Origin: Tetracentron sinense
Taxonomy: Eukaryota > Streptophyta > Magnoliopsida > Trochodendrales > Trochodendraceae
Assembly: GCA_015143295.1 (NCBI GenBank)
Contig: CM026568.1
Span: 22,326,607-22,390,606, forward strand
Direction: 5' to 3'
DNA length: 64,000 nt
Part shown: piece after piece, positions 23,191 through 32,662 of the stretch
Layout: every line of letters starts with the position of its first letter
How positions within the stretch are numbered: the first letter of the stretch is position 1
Notes under the pieces: model-generated
Database searches by the model: none
Told to the model about the DNA's origin: nothing
What the model saw: the letters and a program-made list of their open reading frames with translations, nothing else
Program-made: the position numbers and the translations under genes

Positions 23191-23633
23191 CAAGTGCTCT
23201 GAGTTTGGAAGTAGAAGGGGATGTGCTGAGGAGGGGTCTAGAATGGGTCCAGGTTCCTGTAGAGAGAAGAAGAAAGGAATCTGAGAAGTGGGAGAGCGAA
23301 AGATCAGGTGAAGCTTTCGCTGCTTTGCTCTTGATCTTTCTCTTCTTTATTCATTCATCTCTGACAGCTAAAAATCCCCAAAAGGGAGAAATATATGCAT
23401 ATCTTGTTTCTATTACATGGACTTGGAATATATTCAAATTCATTACTTACATTTATATTCATTACATGGACTTGGAACTACTATCATACCAACACTTTTA
23501 TTACTCAGTCTGGCCCTCCTTGATAATTTTTGTTCTCCATATATCTTCCAAAGTTCCTGTGCATATATAGCTAGCTTTATTAGCTCAAACTCTAGTTGCT
23601 CCTCTTAAATGGCGACTCAAGCTTGTTCATTCT

Positions 23634-25104
23634 ATGGAAACGCGCGTGCATGGAGGATCTTCAGTTCAAGTTTCAGATCCTCCTCCTCTTAGGCTTTATG
23701 GGTTAATTGACAACTATAACATGATGATGCTTGAAGAGGAAGCGGGCTCGAATGAGACAACTGGGTATGTCGAGAATTATTCCATGAGCCATCTTCCTTC
23801 TCTTTCTGATCCAAGCAATGTGAAGTACTGCACTGATTTTGTGATTCAGAGCGCCAATTCTCCGCCCGAGGAAGCTCAGAGTACTGTGATCAACTTCACG
23901 ACTGGGTCCGATCGTTTTGGAGATTTTAGTAGATCTTTCCTTATGTTTGATCAAGGAGAATGGCCTCACAACAGTTATCCAAAGATTGATCATGAAGATG
24001 ACTGCTCAATTTGGGCAGATGCTATGGAAAATTGTTATTACCAGGGGAATGAACTTAATTCAAGGTCTGGCTTATCTGGTTCTCGTTTGTTAGAGGACCT
24101 GAACTGTTTTGATGAGACGGCCAGCAGTCGTGACTCAATGGACGACACTGGCAAGGGGGAACAGTTTGGATGGTTATACTCAGGAGCTGTTGCTGCTGAT
24201 ACTGTTCAGGAGTCTGGAGGACAAGAACCACTCTTCCATAAACGTCCTAAAATGGTAATTTATTTTCCAAGTGCACTAATACTCAAATCTTATAGTCACA
24301 GGTTAAATAGCTTAATTTCTCTTGAAATGTAATTCTTGAAACGAGGAGTTTCTTTGAATCTCACTTAGCCTACAAATAGGATTTCCCAAACATTCTTACT
24401 ATGATTCTTCTTCTTCTTCTTCTTCTTCTTGTTCACATTCTGGTGCAAACCCATGATTAATCTGTATTTCCCAAACAAATTTAGTGACCATACTTCAGGT
24501 ATATATTAATTATGGATGTAGTTGTTGTTGCAGCGCGACGACATGCAGGTTCCCAAGAAGCACTGTGCCGGTGCACCACGGAAGCCCAATCTCAATTCAA
24601 TTCCATCCAAGGATTGACAAAGTACTATTGTGGCCAAGGTATGCTTCTTTTCACAGTTTACATTATTTAAAATATTAATAAGCTTGATAAGAACATTTGT
24701 GTTTCAGAATAGGAGAGAGCAGATCAGCGAGCGGCTGAAGATATTGCAGGATCTTGTACCCAATGGCAAGAAGGTGGGCTTATTTATCTAATTTTCGTGA
24801 TTAGTAGTACATTTTTTTTTAAATTCTTACTATTGTTTACACAGGTTGATTTGGTTACAATGTTAGAGAAAGCCATCAGTTATGTCAAGTTTCTTCAATT
24901 GCAAGTGAAGGTGATAATTAATTAAACTTAACCACGCAGATTCTTGAAATTTAGGACTCTCTATGGATAATATCAAACATTTAATTTCTATATGGCCAGG
25001 TGCTGGCAACGGACGAATTCTGGCCAGTGCAAGGTGGAAAAACTCCATATGTTGGTCAAGTGAAGGAAGCCATTGATGTCATCGTCTCATCTAGTAGAAA
25101 GTGA
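23634..25104 (+). pseudogene. RSL class I bHLH transcription factor gene with a nonsense codon
   Basis: Five exons fit GT-AG rules and keep frame: 23634-24254, 24534-24638, 24708-24773, 24845-24910 and 25000-25104, or 320 codons plus stop if read through. The last three exons encode the bHLH domain and the family tail: NRREQISERLKILQDLVPNG, then VDLVTMLEKAISYVKFLQLQ, then VLATDEFWPVQGGK and a VKEAIDVIVSS end. This is diagnostic of the RHD6/RSL1 group, which promotes root-hair and other tip-growing cell fates by binding E-box-like DNA in the nucleus. Exon 1 carries an acidic, poorly conserved N-terminus with LLEDLNCFDETASSRDSM. Exon 2 ends IPSKD-TGA-QSTIVAK, where relatives have KDPQSxAAK. The TGA at 24615-24617 (codon 235) removes the whole bHLH domain. 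The basic region also has Q for the usual R after NRRE, and NGKK for NGTK. The first ATG in frame was used as start. The group assignment is confident; function is doubtful. Confidence 0.85.
24401..24431. repeat. (TTC)n microsatellite in intron 1 of the bHLH gene
   Basis: About ten TTC units (TTCTTCTTCTTCTTC...) lie within the first intron, 150 bases after the donor. It is expected to be polymorphic and has no coding effect. Confidence 0.9.
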
Positions 25105-25795
25105 GAGATTCATTATGATATGGGAAAATGGTTTTTGGTGTCGACTCAAACTAACTAACATTATATTTAAATTAACCGATGTTGGATCAATATTAATTGG
25201 TCTAACTCAAAAATGGGGTCTATATAGTACTACTCAGAGGAAATCAGTACTCCTCTAAGGAAAGTCGACTTTAGTAATGCTAGCTGGACAACAAAAGATT
25301 CTGTTTGGAATTTAATTCTTCTTTCTCTTTCATAAGTTTTCTGTTATTTTGTTCTCAACCTTTTTAATGGTATTCTTTTCAGCTATAATGAAAAGTACTG
25401 TGACTGCAACCTCGTCCCAGTTTGTGTTCACTGAGAATCTAAGTTTTCTTTGTGTTCTTAATTACCAAACTACCACTTCTCAAGGTAATTTTGGGTTGAT
25501 CCGTTGACTATTTAACCAGAGCTCATGTTCATAGTTAATCTCAACAAAAAATGAAAGGTCTTTTTCTTAAATTTATCTAAATTTATATTTACAAGAAATT
25601 TTCTTGAGAGAGCATGATAAATATGGTTAATTAGCTAGCTAGTTTACATAAACAAAAAATTGATTTTTTTCTTCAATAACAAATTCAATGTGCTAGCATC
25701 ATCCTTTGTAACTCCATCAGTCCACAGTCCATGTACTAAGTAGAAGATCCGGTAGCTACTGCAGTCCTGCAATTCCTCATCTATATATTAAACTT
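25105..25795. other. Downstream flank of the bHLH gene
   Basis: AT-rich 3' region with no repeat boundaries. TTTTAATGG and AATGAAAAG stretches are present, but no single poly(A) signal can be chosen. No further gene before the copia element. Confidence 0.4.
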
Positions 25796-26188
25796 AAAAG
25801 AGTTTATTACTAATTGTCTTCCTTACTACTCTTGAATGAGTAGCTGTATATTTATAAGAGAAACGCTAGTCCTAATCTTAGTCAAACTCTACTCTCAGTT
25901 TCTACCAACCACTTGTCTATTCTTGATGAGAGAGAGTGCTTTAACCACCATAACTGATTTGAAAATGGATAGGTGGTTGGTGGAGGCTGAGAGTAGAGTT
26001 TGACCGAGAGTAGGGAAAGCACGCCTCATATTTATAATGATGAAAGAGATACAGATTTACATGATTCGTAGATCCTTACAAGAGGCAAGTTTCCTATTGA
26101 TACATGGTAAGTGAATATGACAAGAGATCTGTTATGATCGTATGGGATCTGTTATGATCTTATGGGATCTTTAGCAGATACGTCTAAT
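25796..26188 (-). repeat. 3' LTR of the outer copia element
   Basis: It is identical in structure to 34164-34362 (TTACATGATTCGTAGATCC, TTTCCTATTGATACATGG) but longer, because 171 bases of MITE plus a 9 base duplication interrupt it. Without the insert it is about 213 bases, against 199 for the other LTR. A duplicated GATCTGTTATGATC stretch accounts for the remaining length. Confidence 0.85.
25857..26027. mobile_element. Mutator-type MITE inside the copia LTR
   Basis: The left arm, GTCAAACTCTACTCTCAG preceded by GAGAAACGCTAGTCCTAATC, is matched in reverse by CTGAGAGTAGAGTTTGAC then GAGAGTAGGG on the right. The 9 bp duplication ATATTTATA is perfect (25848-25856 and 26028-26036). A 9 bp duplication with this end type places it with the elements at 39723 and 41987. 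It landed after the copia element. Confidence 0.9.
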
Positions 26189-27112
26189 ACTCCCTCACAA
26201 TCGAATGGTGAAGGAGGCATCAAATTGTCATGTAGGGCTTGAAAGCGAGGTGCAGATAGTGCTTTGGTGAGAATGTCTGCTCGTTAATGGATGGTAGAGA
26301 TGAAAGAAATCCTTAAGTCACCTCGAATAACATGATCCCGAATGAAGTGATAATCAATTTCGATGTGCTTTGTACGACCATGAAAAACCGGATTAGCGGC
26401 CATGTAGGTGGCGCTAATGTTGTCACATAATAGTTTGGTAGGAGCCAAGAGAGGGATACCAAGATCACGAATGATATAGCGGATCCATATTGAGTCTACG
26501 GTAGCAACAGCAAGGGCGCGATACTCGGCTTTGGTGCTGGATCTGGAGACAGTTGGCTGCTTCTTACTCCCCCATGAAATAAGATTGGGACCAAGGTAGA
26601 CACAATAACCATTTGTGGATTACCGGCCCAATCCGCATCAGAGTAGATAATGAGATCAAAGGAAGATGAGGGTGTGAAGGATAGACCGAGTTGTAATGTG
26701 CCTTTGAGATAACTTAGAATGCACTTGGCGGCTAAGAGATGTGAAGATGTGGGCTGGTGTATGAATTGGCAGGCATGGTTCACAGCAAAGGTGATATCGG
26801 GCCGAGTGAGAGTAAGGAACTGAAGAGCTACAACAAGTTGACAATAAACGGATGGATCAGAGAGGAGATCACCATCATATAGAGATAATTTGGCTTGCGA
26901 AGATAAGGGTGTGGAGCATGGTTTCACACCGAGCATATCATGGCGAGCCAAAACATTTAAAGCATACTAATTGGTTTGAGTGAGGCACAACTGAGTTGAG
27001 GTGCGCTTGACTTCCATCCCCAAAAAGTAATGAAGGTCACCAAGATCTTTCATATCAAACTCAGATGAGAAAGTTTGATGAAAGATTGTAAGAGGGATGA
27101 AGATGAACCCGT
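26189..27112 (-). pseudogene. Copia reverse transcriptase C-terminus and RNase H remnant
   Basis: From the right: MKDLGDLHYFLGMEV, then TRPDITFAVNHACQF, YLKGTLQLGL and YSDADWAGNP, then on to RNase H (SWGSKKQPTVSRSS, CDNISATYMAANPVFHGRTK and RADILTKAL). These are standard Ty1/copia reverse transcriptase/RNase H signatures. There is a frameshift at the YSDADWAGNP region, K in place of E in the SSTEAEYRALA motif, and a stop before RADILTK. The element is not functional. The reverse transcriptase continues on the other side of the nested element, at 30046-30600. Confidence 0.85.
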
Positions 27113-27695
27113 TGTTGTGAGAAACTTACAATAGAAATAACTAGACGAAAAAGAATAAACCAAAACACACACCCATAAGATAACACAAGAAATATACATG
27201 GTTCGGCAACAACCTGCCTACGTCCATGGGTCAAGATCCGATAACTTCTTTATTCACAGAAACCTTGAGGAACCAGTACAAGCACTCAACTCACCTTTTC
27301 TATGAAAACCCAAAGAAGAATCCCTATCTATCCTCCTTTAAACCTTTCCCAAACCCTAGTGTGCTTTAATCCTTTCTATTATCTCTCACTCACAATGCAA
27401 AAACATTCTCTTGATCCTTAGATTACAACCTTATACCTATAACTACGTATTTATAGGCCTAAACATGGAGTCCTAGACAAATAGAGAAAGTCCCCCAATC
27501 GGAATAAGGGTTTCCCAAAGCATAAAACACTTAAAATAGCAATTTCTCAAAGAAAACTGCGCACTCAAGCCATCAAACGGTGCCCCGGGAGATCGATCCC
27601 CACTTGGGGTGATCTATCGCCCACTGGCGATCGTTCTCCCTTGGTGGGCGATCGATCGCCCCTTGGTCTTGTCAAATCCGAGCCAAACTCCAACA
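27113..27695 (-). repeat. 3' LTR of the nested element
   Basis: 583 bases, about 90 percent identical to 29483-30043. It contains several GATCGATC palindromes (27590-27660) interspersed with CCCTTGG/CCACTTGG, and TATTTATAGGCC, a likely reversed TATA region. Differences from the other LTR are mostly substitutions plus a small indel in the GATCGATC block. Confidence 0.85.
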
Positions 27696-28479
27696 TTCTC
27701 CACCTTGATAAGAATTCTGCGACACCACCGCAACCAAGAGAACCGATTTACTAAACATCAAACAAACCTTCAAGATAGAACACCGCATTGCCCACATCCG
27801 AGAAGCACCTCCCCCTCGAACCAAAATCTCTCTCAAAATTTTGAAACCCCGTTTGCAATTATGGCAAACCAGTTTGTAAATACCGCAAACTCCCGCTTTG
27901 ACCTTGCATATCTCTACACCATCTATAATCGAGACCCACCAGTTACATACACCCTTAAATCCACCCCGGAAAGCACTCCACCGGATTCGATAAAACAAGG
28001 TCAAAACTCATGTGTAACCAGAAAACCATCCTCTATTCTAGAAGAACCCCAGACGAGGACATAGACCCGTCCTCTCCGTCAAAGGCATAACATCACCATC
28101 TCCACCCTTACGAAAACCTACCGGAATACCCATCTCTGCACTGACTGTGAAATAGATTTTAGGTGAGCTTTCTAGCCTCTGCACCACATCGGGTTTTCAT
28201 TTTTCTACAGACCTTGTAGTCACTCCACCTACCACCGTATTCCCCTCCAGGAGATATAATCCACCACACTTCTTCCTCTTCATCAAAACTAAGCAACCCT
28301 GCTTTGCCCGCTTTATTTTGATAACTTCACCTACAACTATGTAGCAACAGCCATCGGAGTCTAATTACCCGAGTGATATTAAATTCCTTCGCAACTTGGG
28401 GACACAAGTTACCTCTCCCAAAGTCTGAATAACTTCATCGAAAAATTTTATCTTTACATTACCAAACCCCGTGATTTCA

Positions 28480-29374
28480 CATTCAGATCTATCACCTAGG
28501 AACACTTTTCCTGTCTCCTTTTGGAATGTATCAAAAAAATTCATATTTGAGCAAATATAACATGAAGCCCCCCGAATCTAAAATCCACTGACCAGAAGAA
28601 TTTTTCATACATTTAGAGACTGTGAAAGTATCTCCAATGTATTCCTAATTGTCTGTTACTATTGCCGCCGAAGAATCTCCTCCAGAAGAATTCCTCTTTC
28701 CATCAACATACCTCGGACACTCCCTTTTGAAGTACCCTAATTCTTTACAATGATAGCACTGGACCCCGTCTTTTTCCTTAGATTTGAATTTGCCCCTGCC
28801 TTTTCCAGATCCTCTCTCCAAGTCCCTTCCCCCTCCCCGAGCAACCATGGCCTGATTATTTTCATCATGCGATGGCTTCGGCCTAATCTCGTAAGAGAGT
28901 AGCACCGCCTTGACCTCCATTAGCAATGTCTCCTTGCCATACATGAGGGTTGTCACCAAGTAATCATATGAGTCAGGAAGTGATGTAAGAAGCCCCACGG
29001 TCTGGTCTTCTTCATCCACCTTGACACCAACTTTCTGCAATTGATTCAAGATCTGGTTGAACACATTAATGTGCTCCAAGAGATCTGTACCCTCCATCAT
29101 CTTTAAGGTATTGAACTCATTTTTCAAGTATAACCTGTTGGTAAGGCTCTTTCCGAATATAGAGCGTTTCTAACTTCTTCCAAAGATCCAATGCTGATTC
29201 CTTATCTATAACGCTATGCATCACGTTATCTGCAAGACAAAGGAGGCGTATTGTGTTGACTGCCCTCGCCTCAATGTCTTCCCAATCTACATCAGGCATT
29301 TTTTTCGATTTACCGGAATCCCCCTTCAATGCCCTTGCGAGACTTTGTTGAACTGGGATATCATTTACCCTCAT
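28480..29374 (-). pseudogene. Gag and protease start of the nested element
   Basis: Two overlapping frames cover gag. The N-terminal part (29117-29374) includes DLWKKLETLYI. The C-terminal part (28645-29127) has the UBN2-type core LLTSLPDSYDYLVTTLMYGK and a zinc knuckle, CYHCKELGYFKRECP. In that knuckle Y replaces the H of the usual CX2CX4HX4C. After a TAA near 28648 the frame continues to QWILDSG, the copia protease active-site start. Nothing like integrase or reverse transcriptase follows before the LTR. Known role of the family: capsid-like particle protein. This copy looks inactive. Confidence 0.75.
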
Positions 29375-29482
29375 TTACCACAGATTGAAATTCTATTTTC
29401 TATCAAACTTATCCATGGAAAATTGCCCAGAATTTTTCATAGCGACTGAAAAATAATTTAGCCCGAAGCTCTGATACCAATT

Positions 29483-30043
29483 TGTTGTGAGAAAATTACA
29501 ATAGAAATAACCAGACGGAAAAGAATAAACCAAAACACACACCCACAAGAGAATACAAGAGATATACGTAGTTCGGCAATAACCTGCCTACGTCCATAGG
29601 TCAAGATCCGATAACTTCTTTATTCACAGAAACCTTGAGGAACCAATACAAAAGTACTCAACTCACCTTCTCTATGAAAACCCAAAGAAGAATCTCTATC
29701 TATCCTCCCTTAAACCTTTCCCAAACCCTAGTATGCTTTAACCATTTCTATTATCTCTCACTCCCAATGCAAAAGCATTCCCTTGATCCTTAGATTACAA
29801 CCCTAGACCTATAACTACATATTTATAGGCCTAAACATGGAGTCCTAGACAAATAGAAAGTCCTCCAATCGGAATAGGGGTTTTCCAAAGCATAAAGCAC
29901 TTAAAATAGCAATTTCCTGAATAAAACCGTGCACCCGGGCCTTCAAACGGTGCCCCTTGATCTATCGCCTACTAGCGATCGATCTCTCTTAGTGGGCGAT
30001 CGATCACCCCTTCGTCTTGTTGAATCCGAGCCAAACTCCAACA
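29483..30043 (-). repeat. 5' LTR of the nested element
   Basis: 561 bases, paired with 27113-27695. The primer-binding site lies immediately to its left (29467-29482, plus-strand CTCTGATACCAATT). It begins TGTTGGAGTTTGGC on the minus strand. Confidence 0.85.
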
Positions 30044-30045
30044 CT

Positions 30046-30600
30046 TTTAAGTATGATGTCGTCCACGTATAGAAGTAAGATAAGAATGCCATGTGAGGTG
30101 TGGAGGGTGAACATAGACGAGTTGGCCTTACTGTAAACAAAATCATGTTAGAGAAGAAAGCTGCTAAAGCGCTGAAACTAAGCATGTGGGGCCTGTTTAA
30201 GGCCATATAATGCTTTCTGCAACTTACAAACAAGGTGAGGATGATCTCGATCAACGAATCCAAGAGGTTGAGTCATGTAGACTTCTTCCTCTAATGAGCC
30301 ATGAAGAAAAGCATTCCGAACGTCGAGTTGATGAATGGACCACTTGTGGGAGATAGCAACAGAGAGAACGAGGTGAATTGTAATAGGTTTAACAACTGGG
30401 CTGAACATTTCATCATAGTCGATGCCATGTTGTTGGTTAAAACCTTTGGCGACAAGCCGAGCTTTGTAACGCTCAATGGTGCCATTAGCATGACGTTTGG
30501 TACGGAAAACCCATTTACATCCAACAAGTTTATAGTGACGAGGTAAAGGAACTAATGTCCATGTATTGTTCTTGAGAAGAGCATTGAACTCATCTTCCAT
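30046..30600 (-). pseudogene. Copia reverse transcriptase N-terminal part
   Basis: [20 protein letters not shown] starts the RVT_2 domain, followed by [28 protein letters not shown] and [19 protein letters not shown]. It reaches the YVDDII catalytic motif near 30060, after which the nested element interrupts it. The first 140 codons are open. An in-frame stop separates it from the preceding linker, which encodes the PWAFWATKHPLP-type region. This is the best-preserved domain of the outer element. Confidence 0.9.
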
Positions 30601-31900
30601 TACAGTGCGTCAATGGGGAATGAGGACAGCTTTGCTGTAGCAAGTGGTATCCCTTGAGTCCTCAGAAATTTGAGTAAAGAAGACCTGAGGAAGAGGATGT
30701 TTGGTGGCCCAAAAGGCCCATGGTTTAAGAGAGCCAGTCTTGAGGCGGGTCTGCATGGGGTGAAGGGATGGTAGTGTTGATAGTGGCATGTTGGGAGGTA
30801 GAACACTGGGTGGTGGCATGCTCGACGGTAATGCAGAGAGAGGTGCATGCTGGTTGGTGAGTTAGAGGAAAGTGGCATACTGGGTGGTAATGCAGGGAGG
30901 TCCACAATGAGGTCAAGGCAAGGGGCATCAAGAGAGGGCGGTGGTGGATTAACAATAGAGGCTGGAGAGAGACGAGCAGGAGGTGGTGGACTTGGGAGAG
31001 GGGAGGATGATGGTAATGGAGGAGTCAAAGGTATTGGGTGACATGTGGGAGGTCGTGATGGAAGGTGGAGAAGTCCCAACAAGGTGATTGGTTGTGGTGG
31101 AGAAGAAAGTTTAACCATCCAGCAAAAAGGAAAATAGTGTTCATTGAACGCAACATGACGAGAAATGTATACTTTATTAGCCTGAGTGTCGAGGCATCAG
31201 TAACCTTTGTGCATGGAGCTATAGCCGAGAAAAATACAACTCTTTGATTTGGGGCTGAGCTTACCATCTCAGTATGCACCAAGAAACGGGAAGCATTCAC
31301 ATCCGAAGGTCTTGAGATGAGCATAGGATGGCAGGGTACAAAAGAGAGCCTCATGAGATGACAGGTGTCAGAGCACGGGTGTAGGAAGGCGGTTAATGAG
31401 GTACACCGCGGTGGAAAAGGCCTCAACCCAAAACATTTTGGGTAGATTGATGTGAGAGAGAAGAGTGTTGCCCGTTTCCACAATGTGGCGATGTTTTCTC
31501 TCGTCGAACCCATTTTGTTGAGGCGTGTGAGGGTATGACGGACGGCGTATAATGTCATGAGTAGCAAGAAATTGATTGAAGGCTTTGCTAGTAAATTCAC
31601 CACCGCCGTCAGAAGAATTTTATTCTTTTATCGAATAAATTTTCAGCATTATGGCGAAAAAGATCAAAGCATGTAATAGCATCCGATTTGAGATGCATAG
31701 GGTGGAACCATGTGTAGCGGCCAAAGTCATCAATGAAGACAATATAATATTTGAAGCCAGATAAAGAAGTTACTGGGGCGGGCCCCCAAACATCACAGTG
31801 AATGAGATGAAGAGGAGTAGGGGTGTCATGAACAACCAATTGGAAAGGAAGACAAGTGCTTTTATTCAATTTGCAATCTGAACAGAAATAACTGTTTTTA
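30601..31900 (-). pseudogene. Copia integrase and linker remnant
   Basis: It starts with CSDCKLNKSTCLPF, the CX2C part of the integrase zinc site, then HCDVWGPAPV and IVFIDDFGRYTWF (catalytic aspartate region). A frameshift near 31610 separates FDKRIKFF from the next piece, SDGGGEFTSKAF, QNGFDERKHRH and WVEAFSTAVYLINRLP. A stop follows, then a GYSSMHKGYRC segment. The 30600-31118 stretch is a proline/serine-rich linker to the reverse transcriptase. The copia order is kept, but several breaks rule out activity. Confidence 0.85.
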
Positions 31901-32120
31901 TTTAAATGTAAACCTAAGCAATTTTGTTTAAGTAAAAAAATGAAAAATGGTAGAAGAGGGGTGGCCTAATCAGCAATGCCAAACTTCAAGGGAGGATGTC
32001 GCTGTAAATGCCAATGGAGAGGAAATTGGCGGCTGCAATTTGGAGAAGGATGAAGGTGGCATTGCAATGGGATAAAGATTGTTGTCAATCCCCCTAATGA
32101 GAAGAGTTTTCCCCATTGAG

Positions 32121-32662
32121 AGATCCGTAACACAAAAACCCCATGGAAAAAAAGTAAATGAACAATTGTTATCTTTGGTAAATGAAACAACAGAGAGGAG
32201 ATTTTTTGTAAAATGAGGAACGAGAAGAACAGAATTTAAATGAAGAATAGAATTAGGAGTTTGAAGTGAAGAATTACCAACTTGAGAGATAGACAAAAAA
32301 TGAGAGATCTGTAACACAAAAACCCTATGGAAAGAAAGTAAATGAACAATTGTTATCTTTGGTAAATGAAACAACAGAGAGGAGATTTTTTGTAAGATGA
32401 GGAACGAGAAGAACAAAATTTAAATGAAGAGTAGGAGTAAGAGTTTGATGTGAGAAATTACCAACTTGAGAGATAGGCAAAAAATGAGAGATCCGTAACA
32501 CAAAAACTCTATGGATAGAAAGTAAATGAACAATTGTTATCTTTGGTGAATGAAACAACAGAGAGGAGATTTTTTTTAAGACGAGGAATGAGAATGACAG
32601 AATTTAAATGAAGAATAGAAGTAGGAGTTTGAAGTGAGGAATTGCCAACTTGAGAGATAGTC
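32121..32662 (-). repeat. Tandem triplication (184 bp period) inside the copia protease region
   Basis: The landmark AGATCCGTAACACAAAAACC or a variant starts at 32121, 32305 and 32489, exactly 184 bases apart. Each unit also contains AAATGAACAATTGTTATCTT and GAGAGGAGATTTTTTGTAA. The unit encodes about 61 residues (LLSVVSFTKDNNCSFTF and LQTPxSILHLNS). Because 184 is not a multiple of three, each copy is in a different frame, which disrupts the polyprotein. Confidence 0.9.

Larger units (their letters stand above)
27113..30043 (-). mobile_element. Gag-only copia-type retrotransposon nested in the outer copia
   Basis: Two LTRs of about 570 bases (27113-27695 and 29483-30043) start TGTTGGAGTTTGGC and end TCACAACA on the minus strand. 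Directly inside the right LTR is TTGGTATCAGAGC (minus strand), a tRNA-iMet primer-binding site. Beside the left LTR is AAGGTGGAGAA, a polypurine tract. The 1.8 kb interior has gag and a protease start but no integrase or reverse transcriptase, so it is a non-autonomous, deleted element. Flanking 5 bp sequences (CCCGT and CTTTT) do not match. It splits the outer element's reverse transcriptase just after its YVDDII motif. Confidence 0.88.

Noticed and set aside
23205..23570. 121-codon open frame in the bHLH leader
   Set aside because: It lies in the probable 5' UTR, its sequence is low-complexity and hydrophobic from AT-rich DNA, and it matches nothing known.
24534..24638. Alternative splicing of bHLH exon 2 to avoid the TGA
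   Set aside because: No GT donor before the TGA keeps the conserved SKD...AK junction and the frame of the next exon, so I favour true nonsense.
27609..28064. 151-codon open frame on the plus strand
   Set aside because: It crosses the LTR and interior of the nested element antisense to gag. It is a chance frame.
29467..29482. tRNA gene
   Set aside because: Only the 3' end complement of tRNA-iMet is present, next to an LTR. It is a primer-binding site. The same holds at 43138 and 34150.
27108..30048. 5 bp target duplication for the nested copia element
   Set aside because: The flanks CCCGT and CTTTT do not match. I report the element from its LTRs, primer-binding site and polypurine tract only.
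30600..31118. 172-codon proline/serine-rich open frame on the minus strand
   Set aside because: It is the linker between integrase and reverse transcriptase of the copia element, not a separate gene.
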